This document shows, piece after piece, positions 31,423 through 33,507 of a DNA stretch of 33,507 nt. Position numbers and translations under genes: made by a program. Every line of letters starts with the position of its first letter. Position 1 is the stretch's first letter. This DNA is from JBEHYA01 sp048498415 (GTDB taxonomy: Bacteria; Pseudomonadota; Alphaproteobacteria; UBA9219; RGZA01): assembly GCA_048498415.1 (NCBI GenBank), contig JBEHYA010000012.1, forward strand, positions 1 through 33,507. The letters are read 5' to 3'. The notes under the pieces are model-generated. The model searched no databases. It had not been told where the DNA came from and saw nothing but the letters and a program-made list of their open reading frames with translations.

Positions 31423-31523
31423 GTCATCCCCGCGAAAGCGGGGATACAGGAGACGAGCCATAATTTTTGCATATTTCGCCGCAGACGCGGCGTTAGCTGG
31501 ATTCCCGCTTTCGCGGGAATGAG
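31423..31523. repeat. Palindromic repeat, type C core (101 bp)
   Basis: The arms GTCATCCCCGCGAAAGCGGGG and CCCGCTTTCGCGGGAATGAGG flank a core with GCCGCAGACGCGGC. The reverse complement of this core matches the copy at 27853-27953. Confidence 0.83.
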
Positions 31524-31532
31524 GTAGAAAAA

Positions 31533-31898
31533 TTAATTGCCCTTGGTGGACCGGCTCAGCTTGCTGAACTGGTCGGAGGAGCGGATGTGGGCGATGGCCC
31601 AGATATCCTGTTCGCGGATGGTATCGATGACGCGCTGGCCACACACGATCATGACCTGGCCCATGGCGGTGACCGACAGGCTGCTGACCTCTTCGGTCAT
31701 GCCGTTTTCTTTCAGCCATTCGCCGACAAGCTGGGTGAATTCGAGCGCCTGCTGGCGGCGCATCTGATCGAGAATCGGGCGGGAGGTGGTGGCGTTGGCC
31801 GGCACGTGCAGTTCGATGAAATAGCGGCTGAGCAACGGCTTTTTGTTGTTCGCAACAATGATGCTTTTCTTATTATGCTCTGCAAGCGATCCAAACAT
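31533..31898 (-). CDS. Uncharacterised small protein (121 residues)
   Basis: Not recognised. The ATG at 31898 is preceded by GAGGTAAAGTGT on the minus strand, a plausible ribosome site. The sequence appears as an alpha/beta domain: FIELHVPANATTSRPILDQM, then LEFTQLVGEWLKENG, then SLSVTAMGQVMIVCGQRVIDTIREQ and AIAHIR. It is soluble with no signal peptide. It lies divergent from recX and upstream of the type C repeat. Confidence 0.65.
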   Translation of the reverse strand: MFGSLAEHNKKSIIVANNKKPLLSRYFIELHVPANATTSRPILDQMRRQQALEFTQLVGEWLKENGMTEEVSSLSVTAMGQVMIVCGQRVIDTIREQDIWAIAHIRSSDQFSKLSRSTKGN

Positions 31899-32012
31899 AC
31901 ACTTTACCTCAAATTTTATTTATTCAGTGTACCAACCAACCCTTGCGAATAGGTAAACGGCAACAAGCTTATACCTTTGGGCCAATGCTTAATGATGTGT
32001 TAAGCTAAAAAC

Positions 32013-32558
32013 ATGGCGCGCGGGGCATTCAAAAAAATCATCCCTTTAACAACGCAGCGGCTGGATGAACTGGCGCTGCGCTATGTGGCACGCTATGCCG
32101 CAACGGCGGGCATGCTGAAAAAGACGCTGCGCCGGCATGTGCAGAAAGCGCAGTTTGCCAACCGCGAATTAGACGCAGAACCATTTACCCTCCACATCGA
32201 ATCCATCTTAAAAAAATATGCGGCAAAAGGATGGATTGATGATGACGGTTTTGCGAAACGCATGGCGGAGCATGCGGGCGCCAGCGGCATATCAAAGAAT
32301 AAGCTCAGCCAGAAACTGCAGGCCAAAGGCATTACGGGCGACGCGTTAAAAGCCGCCACCGAAGGGCTGAATGACGAAAGCGACTGGCAGGCGGCGCTTG
32401 TGTTTGCGCGCAAAAAATACATCGGCCCATGGCGGCGCAAAGATGTAGAAAGCCCGGATAAAGAGATTGGCCGGCTGGCGCGCGCAGGCTTTAGCCTAAG
32501 CATTTCCCGCAAGATCGCGAAGATGAAGACGGGCGATGTGCCTGAGGACGAGGCCTAA
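32013..32558 (+). CDS. recX: Regulatory protein RecX
   Basis: Cytosolic modulator of RecA filaments, 181 residues made of three-helix repeats. Typical segments are ALRYVARYAATAGMLKKTL, YAAKGWIDDDGFAKRMAEHA, KNKLSQKLQAKGI and LARAGFSLSISRKIAK. recA is not adjacent in this window, so it stands alone. The start is the ATG at 32013; no strong Shine-Dalgarno sequence is seen. The preceding 115 bases hold the divergent starts of recX and the small unknown gene. Confidence 0.85.
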   Translation: MARGAFKKIIPLTTQRLDELALRYVARYAATAGMLKKTLRRHVQKAQFANRELDAEPFTLHIESILKKYAAKGWIDDDGFAKRMAEHAGASGISKNKLSQKLQAKGITGDALKAATEGLNDESDWQAALVFARKKYIGPWRRKDVESPDKEIGRLARAGFSLSISRKIAKMKTGDVPEDEA

Positions 32559-32578
32559 CCATTAAACATATTTCCTAG

Positions 32579-32663
32579 CCTCATCCCGCACGTGATGCGG
32601 GATCCATCGGGCCGCTGGGCCGGTATGGATCCCGGATAGCGCTGACGCGCTTCCGGGATGAGG
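32579..32663. repeat. Palindromic repeat, divergent type (85 bp)
   Basis: The terminal arms CCTCATCCCG and CGGGATGAGG flank sub-hairpins CCCGCACGTGATGCGGG and ATCCATCGGGCC..GGCCGGTATGGAT. It is related to the single arm at 6812-6838. It lies between the convergent recX and the membrane protein gene. Confidence 0.75.
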
Positions 32664-32670
32664 CAGAGGG

Positions 32671-33507
32671 TTATATGCGTTGCGCCAGCGTGGCATAGAC
32701 GCGGGCATGGAAGGCGGATGCCAGCGCCAGCACGAAAATAAGAAAGAAGCTGCCAAGGCATTTGAGGGCAAACAGTACCAGCACCGGCTGCGCGGCTTCC
32801 GCATCGCTGGTGCCGACACCGCCCAGCAAATAGGAAATCACGCTGATCAGCACCACCATGCCGACCACCGGCGGCACGAAAACCATTATATTGCCAAGGA
32901 TGATGCGGTTGCCCAGCCCCTTGGTGATCTGCCAGGAGTGCGCCAGCGGCCGTTCATTCTCGCCGATGGCGGAAAGCGGATACGCCAGCGTGAAACGCGC
33001 CTGCAGGAATAAAAGCAGATAAAGGATGGCGCCCATGAACAGGCCTTTGGCCGGCGTGAACACAATGGTTTGCCCGTCGCCCACCAGAAAACCCATCACC
33101 AGCAAAAAGAGCGGGCTCAGGATCATGCTGATCTTCATATTCGCCCATAAATACCAGAGCTCGGGCTTTCCGACGCCCGGGCGGATGACGGCGCCGCGCT
33201 TTTCATGCAGCAGCAACGCGCGGTACCAGGCCACGGCAAAGCAGAAGACGATCAGCGCCTGCATGATGTTCATGCCAAGAATAAGCAGGCCCGTGGTGAG
33301 CGAGATCTGGCCTTTGGGCCCGTTGTCGCTGGCCGGCGCCGGCGTTGCGGCGGGCAGTTCGGCGGCCACGCTCATGGAAGCGCCTTCGGCCGGGGTTTCG
33401 GTGGCCACGGCCGTGGGGTGCATTTCAGCCGCCGCGCGGGTATTGATGTATTCGCTTGGCAGCTGCACGAGCAGAACGAGCGCCAGCCAGATCAGCGCGG
33501 TGACGCG
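32671..33507 (-). CDS. Multi-pass membrane protein of unknown function (5' end outside window)
   Basis: The frame is open to the window edge, and the codons before the GTG at 33468 encode a hydrophobic run (ALIWLALVLL). The gene therefore very probably starts beyond the window; 278 residues are visible. About six membrane segments are seen, including GLLILGMNIMQALIVFCFAV, ILSPLFLLVMGFLVG, FMGAILYLLLFLQA, IILGNIMVFVPPVVGMVVLISV and FALKCLGSFFLIFVLALAS. A polar Ala/Pro-rich loop lies between the first two. The layout resembles alphaproteobacterial YciC-like membrane proteins, but I cannot name a family. Confidence 0.7.
   Translation of the reverse strand, partial: RVTALIWLALVLLVQLPSEYINTRAAAEMHPTAVATETPAEGASMSVAAELPAATPAPASDNGPKGQISLTTGLLILGMNIMQALIVFCFAVAWYRALLLHEKRGAVIRPGVGKPELWYLWANMKISMILSPLFLLVMGFLVGDGQTIVFTPAKGLFMGAILYLLLFLQARFTLAYPLSAIGENERPLAHSWQITKGLGNRIILGNIMVFVPPVVGMVVLISVISYLLGGVGTSDAEAAQPVLVLFALKCLGSFFLIFVLALASAFHARVYATLAQRI

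Noticed and set aside
5124..31523. The repeated palindromes as a CRISPR array
   Set aside because: The copies are kilobases apart, lack regular spacers, and are long dyad-symmetric elements.

Overview
This window reads as chromosomal DNA of a moderately GC-rich alphaproteobacterium. I infer this from the L34 and RnpA sequences, the conserved block rpmH-rnpA-yidD-yidC-engB-argB, the argB / pyrimidine 5'-nucleotidase-like HAD / dapD run, a YggT gene next to folD, and dense palindromic intergenic repeats of the kind common in this class. Nearly all genes are housekeeping or conserved single-copy genes. There is no phage, insertion sequence, CRISPR array or rRNA. A perfect 16-bp parS-like palindrome (7015-7030) and the rpmH-yidC block suggest the segment lies fairly near the replication origin.

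Layout. 1-5071: an alpha/beta hydrolase, then pyrE and pyrC flanking a tandem pair of PilT-like ATPases that has its own terminator and an operator-like palindrome. 5335-7081: hisS with a compositionally foreign internal domain, a long perfect inverted repeat and the parS-like site. 7082-8930: a TMEM165/GDT1-family transporter behind a yybP-ykoY manganese riboswitch, an uncharacterised protein and tRNA-Ala(CGC). 9054-11133: yggT-folD and two unknown genes. 11339-16295: an overlapping minus-strand run htpG - unknown - argG - M20 deacetylase, in which argG and the deacetylase look like the Bacteroidetes type linked to N-acyl-citrulline arginine synthesis. 16406-17720: a two-gene unit, the first gene carrying a caspase-fold-like His/Cys motif pair. 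17826-24444: ettA, an orphan periplasmic binding protein, patatin plus 3-hydroxybutyrate dehydrogenase, pgk and a small membrane protein. 24605-30380: rpmH-rnpA-yidD-yidC-engB, then argB-HAD-dapD. 30515-33507: an AstE/AspA-like deacylase, a small unknown, recX and a membrane protein cut by the window edge.

The intergenic repeats form one family. Their outer arms are nearly identical (GTCATnCCCGC...GCGGGnATCC and variants), while the cores fall into three exchangeable types giving elements of about 93, 87 and 101 bp. One copy lies inside the yidD reading frame and would be translated, much like Rickettsia palindromic elements.

The observations I rate most worth following are the mosaic hisS, the riboswitch with a visible strand-exchange expression platform, the parS-like site, the unusual argG/M20 pair, the caspase-like two-gene unit, and the tandem PilT-like ATPases without other pilus genes. 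None of these is proven by sequence reading alone.
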